Origin: Annona cherimola
Lineage: Eukaryota > Streptophyta > Magnoliopsida > Magnoliales > Annonaceae
Direction of reading: 5' to 3'
Length of the DNA stretch: 64,000 bases
NCBI GenBank assembly: GCA_030490835.1
Contig: CM059975.1
Span: 52,443,174-52,507,173, forward strand
Positions 1-10,994 of this stretch are shown one piece after another. The stretch's first letter is position 1. The number at the start of each line of letters is the position of its first letter. Under the pieces are notes generated by a model that saw only the letters and a program-made list of their open reading frames with translations, had not been told where the DNA came from and did not search any database. A program made the translations under genes and the position numbers.

Positions 1-2084
1 CGTGTAGTATCAACGAATCGGGAGGTGAACATTTCCTTCATCTCTTCCCATGTTCGCACCGAGCCTGTTGGCGGAGATATGTACCACTGGAAAGCATCAC
101 CAGAAAGAGTGTTGGGGAACATTCGAAGGCAAAAATTTGAATGGTGCGCCCAATTGCCCATGGCATAGTGGAATGATGCCAGGTGCTTTAATGCGCTCCC
201 GGTCCCGTCGAATTGGATCTTTGGTGGCTTCAAATCCCTAGGTAGCAACTCTGCTTCAACGTCTAGGGGATAAGGCCTGTTGATTGTCGTTGTAGGGACC
301 CCAGTAAGTTGAGGTGCCTGGCGACGAAGACATTCAGCCACAAGCTGATGCACCATCTCCTTTTGCCCGACAATCCCGGGTGGAGATCCCATGGGTGTGT
401 TTACCCGTGCATCTTGAGTTCGGGGGGTATTAATACGCAGATTATTGAATTGTGGAAAGCCTTGTTCCAATTCTACATTTTCATCTTCCTCGGTCCGCTG
501 CCTGGTTGGTTTCTCAGGCTGATGGACTGATTGACGGTTCCTTGGTGATGGCGGTTGATGGGAACTTGTTGTCTTGTTGCCTGGAGTTTCCATAGCCCGT
601 TTCATACGCTTAATTTCCTCCTAGAGATCATGAATGAGTTGAGACTTGGGTGTAAGAACCTCTTCTTCTTCGCTCACCATGTAAGAGGCTTCAAATTGGC
701 CTCTTGGGAGAGTGGCCCTAATCCCTTCAAGATGAGAGAGGCTACAGAATGGCGGCGTGATGGGCATTGAGGCTGCCCTTGACCGGGTCAACATCTCCGA
801 AGCTTTTGAAGTGCTTGGCTGGGTGAGGTCCACCATGTTCACTTCCGTCGTTTGGAAGAGATGCCTCCTCCTTTTAGCTTCTCTCTTGGGGTGCGGCATC
901 CGGTGCTTTCTTCGGGACGGGGCCACGACAGGCGCATAAGTCATATCCTCCCTCAGTCTGATCAATGAGGCGAATTGATTTTTGTGTATAAAATTAGGGA
1001 TCAGCCTGAGCACTGAACATGGATACGTTGTATGGCGCTTATGAGGATACTGCCACTCGTTAAAGAGTCTTGGCTTTTGAGACGCTCTCAATTTGCGAGC
1101 GTTCTGTGGTGGCTTCTTCTGCGGCCTACCCCTTTATCGGGGGTGTGGGAACAGCCTATACCTTGGCCCCGGTCGCAGTGGTGGTGAGGCCTTTAAGTTT
1201 AAACGGGAAGTTGTTTTCCCGAACTGTTTTTTCTGATGTGCTTTTCTCCTTGGTTTCCATGATGCATGATGAGGAACTGCTACTATGTTGGCAGTATCAT
1301 GGTGACCTGGAGACTTGGCTCTAGCTTGTGAGCTAGATGGAGCAGCGATTGACTGATGGGGCAAATGCGTCGGATTGGGGATGACAAATTGCAAGGTACC
1401 CAAACCTGACCGGACAATAATAGGTCCTTGCGGTTTGAATTGATCATCCCTTCCATCGGCCGATGGAGCATGAAGCTGAGAAATCTTGGCCTGTCTTCTT
1501 GACTTCTTCTGTTCCTGGGTGTCACCTCGGTTGGGTCGAGAGGCTAGGTCAACAATCCTTGAGGCAGCCAAACCGAATTGGCGAGTGATGGAGCATCGAA
1601 CAGGATCTGGTAAAAATTTGTTCTCGTTTTGAGAAACATTGGCTTTTGGTCGACAAGTTGGCGCTAGCCGAGTTGCAGTAGATTGTCTTGCAGGCCTTTT
1701 CGTGGAGTGGGACCACAAGACAGGCTGTCCTGCAGGCTGTTGTGTTGCTGGTTGAGCTGGTGCAGCAGGTCGAGGAGCAGACTTCTCAGCATAGTCCGGC
1801 TGCAGAGCAGCTGAGCCCATTCGGATTGGCACCTGTAGAGACTTTGTCAGTCGGACAGGAGTGGTCTTAGGGCCTTGAACGATGAGAGGCTCCTTGAATA
1901 GTGTAGATCGATCTCTTCTTCGCTTTATCGCTGCAGGAGAGTAGTCGACGTGTCGATAGACACGATGTTCCGGTTTCTCTGGTACGCGAATAAAGTGATG
2001 TGGGATAGCCGCATCCATGTGATTTGGCTCAGAAATGACAAAACCACCATTAGGCAGGAATCCGAAAGCCATTGAATGCGCCAT
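1..2084 (-). pseudogene. gag: Ty3/gypsy gag remnant, minus strand, cut by window edge
   Basis: Reading from 2084 down to 1 on the minus strand, one frame stays open apart from two nonsense codons: TAA at 1134-1136 and TAG at 621-623. The first ~600 residues are basic, Pro/Gln/Ser-rich and look disordered. From about position 240 downward the frame contains a recognisable retrotransposon gag domain, with motifs such as PPKIQFDGTG, FPNTLSGDAFQWY and WEEMKEMF, which is the capsid core typical of plant Ty3/gypsy gag. Gag packages the element RNA in cytoplasmic particles. The C-terminus (zinc knuckle) and pol lie beyond position 1. The N-terminal Met at 2084 is the first in frame, but the true start is uncertain. 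The long N-terminal extension suggests a Tat/Ogre-like or related lineage; that is inference. Confidence 0.8.
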
Positions 2085-2879
2085 GAGATCTGCAAAGGAG
2101 CGCTTCAGTGTGTTAGCTACGAGAAATTAAGTAAGCATATAAAGACCATAGTTTTCAGCTCTTAAAGATGAAGGGAGAATATTTCACGTCGGTTTCACCA
2201 TTTGTTCCGGCCTCGTGAAAAATTATTTTTGGTAAAGATTATTTTTCCTCCGGCTTTGAAAATAAATGCTTAATTAATTCCCCAGCAAAATTTTAAAGCA
2301 TTTAATTCTTTAACCGAGTCCGAAAAGTATATCACAGAAATATTTTGCATTGTGTTCCACATTCTGATTTTACATCTTCAACGAGAAAACCCTTGATTAA
2401 AAGAGCTGAATACAATAGTCCATAAAAAAATGCTTATTTTTATTGAAATAATAATGAAATGCGTAGAAGATCTTTCTACGTCTTTACAAGCGCACGAAAA
2501 ATCGTGTCTGACAGAAATATAAGGATAAGTGAGTACACTTCGCCCCGCGCAGTGACTCGAATGTGAGGTATATGGCACCACGCGCCATGAATTAAATATG
2601 AGGTACATGACGCCACGCGCCATGACTTAAATATGAGTTTACGCTTAGCCCGTCGGCCAGCAATGACTCGGTTTGGGAACTAGTGAGGGGCCCGTCGGCT
2701 ACACTAGTGACCCTACACAGCAAACTAAGTGCGCTCTTAGCTTCTGAATTTACACAGCAGACCAGCATGTCCCGCTTTTAGCTTCTGTATAAGAAACCAG
2801 CGTCTCCCGCATTCAGTCTCTGGATTGAATAATTGGGTGGTTTTACCAAGAAATGGATTCAACAGAATTTTAAAAATAT
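2085..2879. other. Non-coding AT-rich stretch upstream of the minus-strand gag
   Basis: I see no convincing reading frame. The stretch lies where the leader/primer-site region of the minus-strand gypsy element should be. I could not find a clear match to the initiator-Met primer site. Around 2531-2640 a short motif (GCGCCATGA with flanking ATATGAGGTA) is repeated twice, and 2641-2830 holds repeated CCCGTCGGC and CAGCGTCTCCC/CAGCATGTCCC-like words. Confidence 0.4.
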
Positions 2880-3260
2880 TTTTGGGTCAACTTTGACCAT
2901 TTGAGAAGGTTTGGGCCCAACTGGGCTTGTTGAAGGATTTTGGGCTCAAGAGGGCTTGTTGAAGGATTTCAAGTCATCTTGGGCTTGCTAGAAGTTTTGG
3001 GGCCTATCAAGGCTCGAGTTGAAGAATTTTGGGTCCGAGTGGGCTTATTGGAGATTTTTAAGCCATCTTGGGCTTTTTGGAGAGTTTTGAGCTATCTTGG
3101 GCTTTTTTGAGGGTCTTGAGCCCAAGTGGCTTGTTGAAGAATCTTGGACCCAAGTGGGTTTGTAGGAAGGTTTTTGAGCCGTCTTGGGCTTGCTGGAGGT
3201 TTTAGGCCTATTAAGGCTCGGGTTGAAGAATCTTGGGGCCTATTAAGGCTTGGGTTGAGC
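2880..3260. repeat. Degenerate ~28-30 bp tandem repeat
   Basis: The word GGGCTTGTTGAAG (with variants GGGCTTGCTGGAG, GGGCTTTTTGGAG and GGCTCGAGTTGAAG) recurs about every 28-30 bp at roughly 2923, 2953, 2981, 3041, 3069, 3099, 3127, 3155, 3185 and 3214. The units alternate with TTTTGGGCCCAA- or TCTTGGGC-type words. It is an old, diverged minisatellite, probably inside the LTR/leader of the flanking gypsy element. Confidence 0.7.
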
Positions 3261-3399
3261 AAAGAGGTCATTCACCCGTGTATCAACTTAGCCCACTTCC
3301 CGGAGGTATTTACTCGGGGAGAGATACATAATTTTATATATATATATATATTTGAAAGTCTTCTAAGATGTATGTGTGTATAAATTTTTTTTTTTTTGG

Positions 3400-3803
3400 G
3401 CCCGCAAGACAAATATATATTTTTTTTGAAGGCCCGCGAGAAATTTATATTTTTGGAAAATAAAATATTCATTTTTGGAGGCCCGCGGGGCATATATTTT
3501 TTAGAAAATAAAATCTTAATTTTTGGATGCCCGCGGGTCATCTATATAATTTTAGAAAACCAAATATTAATTTTTGGATGCCCGCGGGACATCTATGTAA
3601 TTTTAGAAATCAAAATATTAATTTTTGGATGCCCGCGAGACATATATGTAATTTTAGAAATCAAAATATTAATTTTTGGACGCCCGCAGGACGTCTATAT
3701 AATTTTAGAAATCAAAATCTTAATTTTCGGACGCCCGCGAGACATCTATATAATTTTAGAAATCAAAATATTAATTTTTGGACGCCCGCGGGACATCTAT
3801 GTA
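3400..3803. repeat. 51-bp tandem array, left part
   Basis: About eight units of a 51-bp repeat built on ATTAATTTTTGGATGCCCGC, then a GGGACATCTATGTAATTTTAG segment. Because 51 is divisible by three and the unit lacks a stop in one frame, the array reads as an open frame repeating a 17-residue unit (IFGCPRDIYVI-like). I regard that as a by-product of the repeat length, not a gene. The array is interrupted at 3808 by copia element A and resumes at 14772. Confidence 0.9.
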
Positions 3804-4798
3804 ATTTTTGTTGGAAACAATGTTCAAAATAATCTAAATTGACCAAAGCCTGAGTTTTGATGATTAACAAGAACTTATTTGAATATATAAAGAGTACTAA
3901 CATGTTTGACAAATGTTTAAGGAAAGCAAAGAGGTCAAGTCGATCTCCAAGTCGACTTGGACTTCGACTTGGGTGAAGTCGATCCCAAAGTCGACTCAAA
4001 TATCGACTTGAGAATGAATCCCAAAAAGCAACAGGTGAAGTCGCAGGTCAAGTCGACTCCACTTGCGACTTGGGAAGTCAAGTCGCAGACGAAGTCGACT
4101 CCAGCATCGACTTGGAGTATCCAGAGCTGAAAAGTGGAAACGAACATAACGAAGTCGCAAACGAAGTCGACTCCAGGTGCGACTTGGGTGAAGTCGCAGG
4201 CCAGGTCGACTCCATCCACGACTTGAGATGTTCAAACTTTCAAAGATGCAGTTTTCAAGATATTCAAGAGGATTTATCACTCAAGTCCAAGGAATCAAGA
4301 TGAAAAACAAATGAGTCAATTTCAAAGTTAAAAATCATGTTCTACATTCAAATCAAGTCTATCAAGCTCAAAGTAAATCTTCAAGCTAGCTTCCAAATGG
4401 AGTAAAATCCAAGTCATGAAGACCAAGTGAGTCCAAAGCAAAGCAAGGAACATACATATATTGTGCAAGAACTCAAAGCTTTCAAATGGTTTGCAAGATT
4501 CAAGACATTTCAAGAAGATCAAGGCGTTTCTGCAATAGACCAAGCCAAGTCGCAACCCAAGTCGACTTCAGGATCGACTTGAGTTGAAGTCTGAAAGCCA
4601 AGTCGACCCAAGTCTCAGACTTGAGTTTCTGAAGAACCCAAGTCGCAGGCCAAGTCGACCCCATGTGCGACTTGGAAGCCAAGTCGCAGGCCAAGTCGAC
4701 TTCATCTTAGACTTGGAGAATAACGGTCAAATTTTTGAACGTTGGAGTTCATTTATTGCATGCCAACCACTTCTATAACGTTCATATTTTTCTCAATC

Positions 4799-4806
4799 TA
4801 TAAAAG
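4799..4806 (+). promoter_or_regulatory. TATA box of 5' LTR, element A
   Basis: TATAAAAG directly downstream of the GTCGAC-rich U3, in the place expected for the LTR pol II promoter. Transcription should start about 25-35 bp downstream. The same sequence occurs at 13977-13984 in the 3' LTR. Confidence 0.75.
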
Positions 4807-5149
4807 GACATTCAAATGAACGTGAGAAGACACAGAGACACTACTCTAAAGATCAAAGAAAGAAAAGAAGTGCAAGAAAGACTTTCAAATACCTTTTCTC
4901 CATATTTGAGTGTTTCAAAGGAAGAAAGAGCTTCAAACTGCAAGTTGCTTCAACAATCATCATTCAAGCTATTTTTGATTTCTTCCTCGAGCTCAAAACT
5001 GCCTACACAAATCTGTAAAGTGTAGTTTTTATTCATTTCTTTATTTGGTTGTATAAATCTTGATTTAGCTTGGGTAGCTAAGATCAAGTGTATGCAAAGT
5101 AGGGTGTGATTGGAGTGAGACTCATCACCTACTTGTGCAAGTGATTGTA

Positions 5150-5345
5150 TATGCCCCCTAGAGCTTTGAATCTAGAAGAGAGCAAGTGGCTTTAGTTGTG
5201 TATGCCCCCTAGAGCTTTGAATCTAGAAGAGAGCAAGTGGCTCTAGTTGTGTATGCCCCCTAGAGCTTTGAATCTAGAAGAGAGCAAGTGGCTCTAGTTG
5301 TGTATGCCCCCTAGAGCTTTGAATCTAGAAGAGAGCGGTGACTCT
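5150..5345 (+). repeat. Four-copy 51-bp repeat in LTR of element A
   Basis: Units start at 5150, 5201, 5252 and 5303, each TATGCCCCCTAGAGCTTTG... followed by TCTAGAAGAGAGCAAG; the last is partial. The 3' LTR has the same four units (14328-14523). Other family members have two units or one, so copy number changes between elements. Confidence 0.9.
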
Positions 5346-5595
5346 AAGTGTATTCTTGGAATACATAGTGGAACCCAAGTCACAACGGAGTGTGAGCTTG
5401 GAAGAGTGGAGTAGGGAAGGTTTGCCCGAACCACTATAAATCTTGTGTTATATTTCTTTTTACTGTTTTATCTTCATTGCTCTCTAGCTCTTTTCAAAAG
5501 GGGATTAATTACTCAAGGGGTTAAGTCTTTATTTTTTAAAGAACCCAATTCACCCCTCCCCTCTTGGGTTTTGCCACTAACTCGGGACCAACAAG

Positions 5596-5608
5596 TGGGT
5601 ATCAAAGC
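5596..5608 (+). other. Primer binding site (initiator tRNA-Met type), mutated
   Basis: TGGGTATCAAAGC sits two bases after the 5' LTR. Element B has the canonical TGGTATCAGAGC at the same place. Element A has one extra G and a G-to-A change, so tRNA pairing is probably weakened. Confidence 0.85.
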
Positions 5609-5642
5609 AGGTCTTTGAGTTTATCAAAGAGATCTTATTGAA

Positions 5643-7424
5643 ATGGCATCTCAATCTACTTCCGTTCCCGCATTTGCTGAAGGCCAATCCTTTACAAGGC
5701 CACCGTTGTTTGATGGGAACAATTTTGGATATTGGAAGCTTCGTATGAAGCAACTCATCATGGCTACCGATATGGACTCTTGGATTGCTATCCAAGATGG
5801 AGTAATATTGCCTACCGATGAACGAGCTTCCAAATGGACCGATGAGGAAGTAAGAATAGTGAAGAGCAATGCCAAAGCTATGAACTCCTTATTTTGTGCT
5901 CTCACTGCCTCCGAGTATGATAGAGTATCCTCTTGCTTAACCGCCAAAGAGATATAGGATACACTAACCTCTATCTACGAAGGAACTTCTCAAGTCCAAG
6001 GGACGAGAAGGAATATTTTGATTGGAGAACTAGAGAACTTTAGAATGCTAGAAACAGAAAATATTTCTGAAATGTTTGCTAGATTCTCTAAGATTACTAA
6101 TGCTTTAAAAGGTCTTGGAAAAGCAATATCTGAATCTGAGCAGGTCATGAAGATTTTAAGAGCTCTACCCGAATCATGGACTCCAAAGATCACTGCAATT
6201 GAAGAAGCCAAAGACCTCAACACGCTGAAGCTTGAAAACTTAATTAGCTCACTTATGTCACATGAGCTAATTAAGAAAAGGAATGAAGATCAACACAGGG
6301 GCAAAAGAGTAATTGCCTTAAAAGCCGCACAAGACACCGATGACACATCTTCTTCTCAAAATGACGACGAGATTGCTGTACTCACAAAACGATTCAGAAA
6401 ATTTGTAAGGAAAGGCAAAAATTTCAGAAGCTTCAAAGAAAGAACTCCCCAAGAGAAGAAGAAAGAATCAACCAAGTGCTACCGATGCGGCGGTTATGGA
6501 CATATGCAAGCCTAATGTCCAACTCCCGAAGAAATCAAGGCAAAAGAACAAAGAAAGGATCGAGGGGACAATAGAAGATTTCAGAAATATAAAGGAAGAG
6601 GCATGTACGTGAATGACGAGGAATCTACAACGAGTAGCTCCTCAACCGACGAAATCGAAGCGGAAGAATGTGCGAGAATTTGCTGTATGGCACAAATCGA
6701 GCAAGGAGAACAAAATATCTCAACAAAATGCACAAGCAATGAAGAGGTAAGTTCCAAATTCTCCCTTCCTAATTCAAGTTATTCTTCCTCTCATGAATGC
6801 CTCAAATGTGCTGAATTAGATGAGCTACAAATGGCATATGATTCTTTATATGAAGAAATGAAGAAATTAGGAAGCAAGTTTACAATTAAGAAAAAATAAT
6901 GTGATGCAGTAATAATTATAAATGGTAAACTTGCAGAAGAAAATGATTTGCTAAAAAAGGAGAACAAATCATTAAATGTATCATTAGCCAAGTTCTCTAA
7001 TCCAGGAGAAAGCATCAAAATGTTTTTGAATATGACCTCCCAAACACATAAAAGAGGTCTTGGGTATCATACATTTGAGCAAGGAGAAAGTAGCAAATCA
7101 AATGTGAAATTACTTGAGAAATATCAAACTAAAACTGCATCTATATACAAGCCACAAAAGAAAAATTTTAAGTGGACTAGAAGACCAATGATTGAACCTT
7201 TGTATGCTTGGAGACCTACTCCAAGATTACCTTTGGCTTGTAATTTCTGCAATAAGATGGGTCATAAAACTTACAAATGTAATTTTAAGAAACTATATGA
7301 CCATGGTGCTAAATTAGTTTGGGTTCCAAGAAACACAAGATTTGGGCTTTCAAAGTTAGATCAACTTAGATTAGATTCTATTACTAACCCAAATGGACCC
7401 ATAAAATGGGTACCAAAAAGATAA
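5643..7424 (+). pseudogene. gag: Copia gag, element A, three nonsense codons
   Basis: Gag forms the virus-like particle around element RNA. The frame from ATG 5643 to TAA 7422-7424 lines up with the intact 616-codon gag of element B but is interrupted by TAG at 5955-5957 (Trp codon in B), TAA at 6513-6515 (Gln in B) and TAA at 6896-6898 (Gln in B). No frameshift is seen. It has the copia-type gag start (MASQS...LFDGNNFGYWK), the UBN2-like capsid region, a first knuckle CYRCGGYGHMQA whose last Cys falls just after the stop, a Glu/Lys-rich coiled-coil region and a second knuckle CNFCNKMGHKTYKC. All three stops are explained by C:G to T:A transitions. Confidence 0.93.
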
Positions 7425-7443
7425 GATTTATTTCCTTATTTTT

Positions 7444-10400
7444 CAGACATGTTTTAAGGCAAAGGCAAACAATGAATGGTTCATGGATAGCGGTTGTTCA
7501 AGGCATATGACCGGTGAAAGAAGTTTGTTTCATAAACTTAAGCCTTGCAACGATGGAATGGTTGCCTTTGGAAATAATGAAAAAGGTAAAATTAAAGGTA
7601 AAGGAAATATACTTAGTACCTCAAATGCATGCATGGAAGATGTTTTATTTGTTGAAGGACTCAAACACAATTTAATGAGTATTAGCCAATTATGTGATAA
7701 AGGATATAAAGTTGTGTTTGAATCATCTATATGTAATGTATTTGATGGAGAACATATCATGTTTAGTGGTAAAAGACATGGAAATGTTTATTTGGTTTCA
7801 CTTGATGAATTGAATGGTCAATGTCTTATGGCCATTGATAATGATCCATGGGTTTGGCATAAAAGGCTTGGACATGTAAACATGGGAAATATAAAGACCC
7901 TATGGAAAAAGAATTTGGTAGAAGGATTACCAAAATTGAAATATGACAAAGACAAGATTTGCAAGGCATGTCAATTATCAAAACAACCCAAGATGCCTTT
8001 CTCTACCAAAAAGGAAATTTCCACCACTAAGCCACTTGAATTGCTACATATGGATCTATACGGGCCATCCGACATTCTAACCATTGGTGGAAAGAAATAT
8101 GTATTTGTCATAGTTGATGATTTTTCAAGATTCACATGGATAATTCTCTTAGCTAGTAAAGATGAAGCCTTCTCTATGTTTGCAACTTTTGTAAATTTGG
8201 TGCAAAATGAAAAACAAAGTACTATTGTGACCATAAGAAGCGATCATGGTGGCGAATTCGAAAACAAACGATTCATGGAATTTTGCAATGAAAAAGGAAT
8301 TCACCACACATTTTCTGCACCAAGAACTCCACAACAAAATGGAGTAGTAGAAAGGAAAAATAGAACTATACAAGAGATGGCTAGAACTATGCTAAATGAG
8401 AGCAATCTATCCAAGAAATTTTGGGGTGAAGCTGTGAGTACAGCTTGTCATGTTTTGAACCGAGTTACCATTCGAGCAATCTTGAAAAAGACCCCATATG
8501 AACTATGGAAAGGAAGAAAACCAAATATCTCATATTTTCATGCTTTTGGATGTACATGCTATGTTTTAAACAATGAAAAAACCAATTTGGGCAAATTAGA
8601 TGCAAAAAGCGATGAGGCTATATTCCTTGGTTATTCATCAAATAGCAAAGCATATAGAGTATTCAACAAACGAAACCAAGTTGTAGAAGAATCCATACAT
8701 GTTGTATTTGATGAAATTAACCAAAGTCCGAGAAAGGAGGATGAACTAAGTGATGCAGATGAGACAAAAAGCAAAGAACAACCAAAGGAACTCGAGTTCA
8801 AGCCAGAAAATCCAGAGGAGGAAGAGGTAAGTGAAGGTAATGACTCTTACAAACCTCCAACTGATTTAAAGTTCAAAAATGCCCATCCAATTGAACAAGT
8901 TATTGGAAACATATATAAGGAGTAAAAACTAGAAGATCAAAACAAAACGTTTATGGCCAATATGCGTTTGTATCGAAAATTGAACCAAATACCATTGAAC
9001 AAGCTCTTAATGATGAAAATTGGGTTATTTCAATGCAAGAAGAGCTAAATCAATTCGAAAGAAACAATGTATGGCATTTAGTTCCTAGACTAAACAATCA
9101 TACAGTCATTGGTACAAAATGGGTATTTAGGAACAAATTAGACGAAAGCGGTCTTGTAATTAGAAACAAGGCAAGATTAGTAGCCAAAGGGTATTCCCAA
9201 GAAGAAGGAATTGATTTTGAAGAATCATATGCACCCGTGGCTAGATTAGAAGCCATACGCATCCTACTAGCATTTGCTTCTCATATGAACTTCAAATTGT
9301 TTCAAATGGATGTAAAAAGCGCATTTTTGAATGGTTATTTGAATGAAGAAGTATATGTTGAACAACCCCTTGGTTTTGAAGAAAAGAATCAATCAAAGTT
9401 TGTTTATAAATTAACCAAAGCATTATATGGACTAAAACAAGCACCAAGAGCTTGGTATGAAAGGTTAAATAGATTCTTGATTGATCATGAGTTTCAAAGA
9501 GGGAAAGTAGACACTACTTTATTCATCAAGTACAAAAATAAAAATATTTTGATTGTACAGATTTATGTGGATGACATAATATTCGGTGCTACTGATGAAA
9601 ATCTTTGTCAAGAATTTTCTAAGATAATGCAGAACGAGTTCGAAATGAGCATGATGGGAGAATTAAATTTCTTCCTTGGACTACAAATCAAGCAACAAAG
9701 TGAAGGAATATTTCTGAACCAGTCCAAGTATGTCAAAGAGATGCTCAAGAAATTTGGAATGCAGAATAGCAAAGGGGCAAACACTCCAATGAGCTCAACA
9801 ATCAAAATCGACACGGATGAAAACGGTAAAAGTATCGATCAAAAGCTTTATAGGAGCATGATAGGATCTTTGCTTTATTTAACTGCTTCTAGACCCGATA
9901 TCTTATTTAGTGTTTGTATGTGCTCTAGATTTCAAGCATGTCCCAAAGAATCACATCTACTTGCTGTAAAAAGAATTTTTAAATATTTGATGAAAACTAC
10001 AAACCTTGGACTATGGTATCCAAAGGGGTCAACCTTTGATCTAATCGGCTATTCGGATACAGACTTTGCCGGATATAAAGTAGATAGAAAAAGTACCAGT
10101 GGAACTTGTCAATTTCTTGGACATATGCTAGTTTCATGGCATTCAAGAAAACAAACAAGTGTTGCACTATCTATTGCGGAAGCCGAATACATAGCCACCG
10201 GTAGTTGTTGTGCCCAATTATTTTGGATGAAACAGCAATTAAAGGATTATGGTATTGATTATGTTGATATTCCTATTAGATGTGATAATACAAGTGCAAT
10301 TTGTTTGACTAAAAATCCTGTATTGCATTCTAGAACCAAACATATTGATGTGAGACATCATTTTATTCGTGAACATGTTGAAAATCATGATGTGTGCTTA

Positions 10401-10508
10401 GAATATGTAAAAACAGAAGACCAAATTGCTGATATTTTTACCAAACCTCTAGCCAAGGACTCATTTTATAAGATTAGGAATGATATGGGAATGATAGAGC
10501 TAAACTAG
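7444..10508 (+). pseudogene. pol: Copia pol (PR-INT-RT-RNaseH), element A, one frameshift
   Basis: The polyprotein processes itself, makes cDNA and integrates it. The frame is open upstream of the first Met (7483) and overlaps the end of gag in the +1 frame. Protease: MDSGCSRHMTGE, active Asp at 7486. Then the His/Cys pre-integrase motif (WHKRLGHVN ... CKACQLSK). Integrase DD35E: Asp 8053, Asp 8242, Glu 8350. At about 8917-8920 a 1-bp deletion relative to element B shifts the frame and gives an early stop at 8923-8925; the RT half continues in the next frame from before 9033. RT has YVDD at 9564-9575. RNase H has [13 protein letters not shown] and CDNTSAI. The frame ends at TAG 10506-10508. 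Apart from the one frameshift the protein is well preserved. Confidence 0.95.
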
Positions 10509-10544
10509 GAAAAATAAATAAGAAAATTAAATTGGAAAATGTCA

Positions 10545-10700
10545 AGTCGATAAGTCAAGTCGACTCCAAGGACGCCAAGTCGACTCCGCCTCCAGAAGCG
10601 AAGTCGACTCCGCTAGGGTCGAAGTCGACTCCGCCTCCAGGCGAAGTCGACTCCAGAAGGACCGAAGTCGACTTCGCCTAGGGCAAGTCGACTCCGCGAG
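10545..10700 (+). repeat. GTCGAC array in pol-env spacer of element A
   Basis: Seven GTCGAC sites in about 140 bp, each within AAGTCGACTCC-like words, lie between the end of pol and the env-like gene. This is the LTR motif placed in the internal region. Element B has no equivalent segment. Confidence 0.85.
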
Positions 10701-10729
10701 CGCGACCGTCCGACTTCCGTGCCTATTTC

Positions 10730-10994
10730 TTCTTCTTCTCTTTCTTTTCTTCCTCATTTCTTTCCGGCTTCCCTGTTTCTTTCTTATCTCTCTCTTCTCC
10801 GGCTATTTCCATTTCTCCATCGATTCCCTTTTTCTCTCCGGGAATCCTCTCCCTCTCCGGCGACTCCTACTCTCTCACTGCCTCTCTCCTAGTCTCTCTC
10901 TCTAAACTCTCTTCTTTTGCTCTCTCTCACACTATCTCTCAAACTTTCTCTCTTTCACTAGCATTCCCTCTCAGATTCCATAAATCCCATCTCA
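10730..10994 (+). promoter_or_regulatory. CT-rich leader before env-like ORF
   Basis: About 260 bp dominated by TCTTCTTC, TCTCTC and CTCTCCGG runs, directly before the ATG at 10995. On the RNA this is a long pyrimidine tract. It could be the 5' leader of a separate env-like transcript or the polypyrimidine part of a splice acceptor. No TATA box is obvious. Confidence 0.4.

Larger units (their letters stand above)
3809..5593 (+). repeat. 5' LTR of copia element A
   Basis: This 1,785-bp LTR is the same length as its partner at 12987-14771. U3 holds ten GTCGAC sites within 3937-4700, many embedded in AAGTCGC...GCGACTT inverted units. A TATA box lies at 4799-4806. The R/U5 side carries a four-copy 51-bp repeat (5150-5345). 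Differences from the 3' LTR seen by eye include C/T in GCAAAG/GTAAAG near 3927, G/A in CGCAGGTC/CGCAAGTC near 4047, and G/T in TTAGCTTG/TTATCTTG near 5068. Confidence 0.97.

Noticed and set aside
1134..1525. Plus-strand and alternative-frame ORFs opposite the gag at 1-2084
   Set aside because: They are shadows of the minus-strand gag frame, which is continuous and contains the recognised gag domain.
3396..3842. Long repetitive frame across the 51-bp array (also 14742-15422)
   Set aside because: It stays open only because the unit length is a multiple of three. There is no start context or promoter, and a parallel frame is also open.
5150..5345. CRISPR-like regular repeats
   Set aside because: Units are directly adjacent without unique spacers, and the sequence is a plant LTR.
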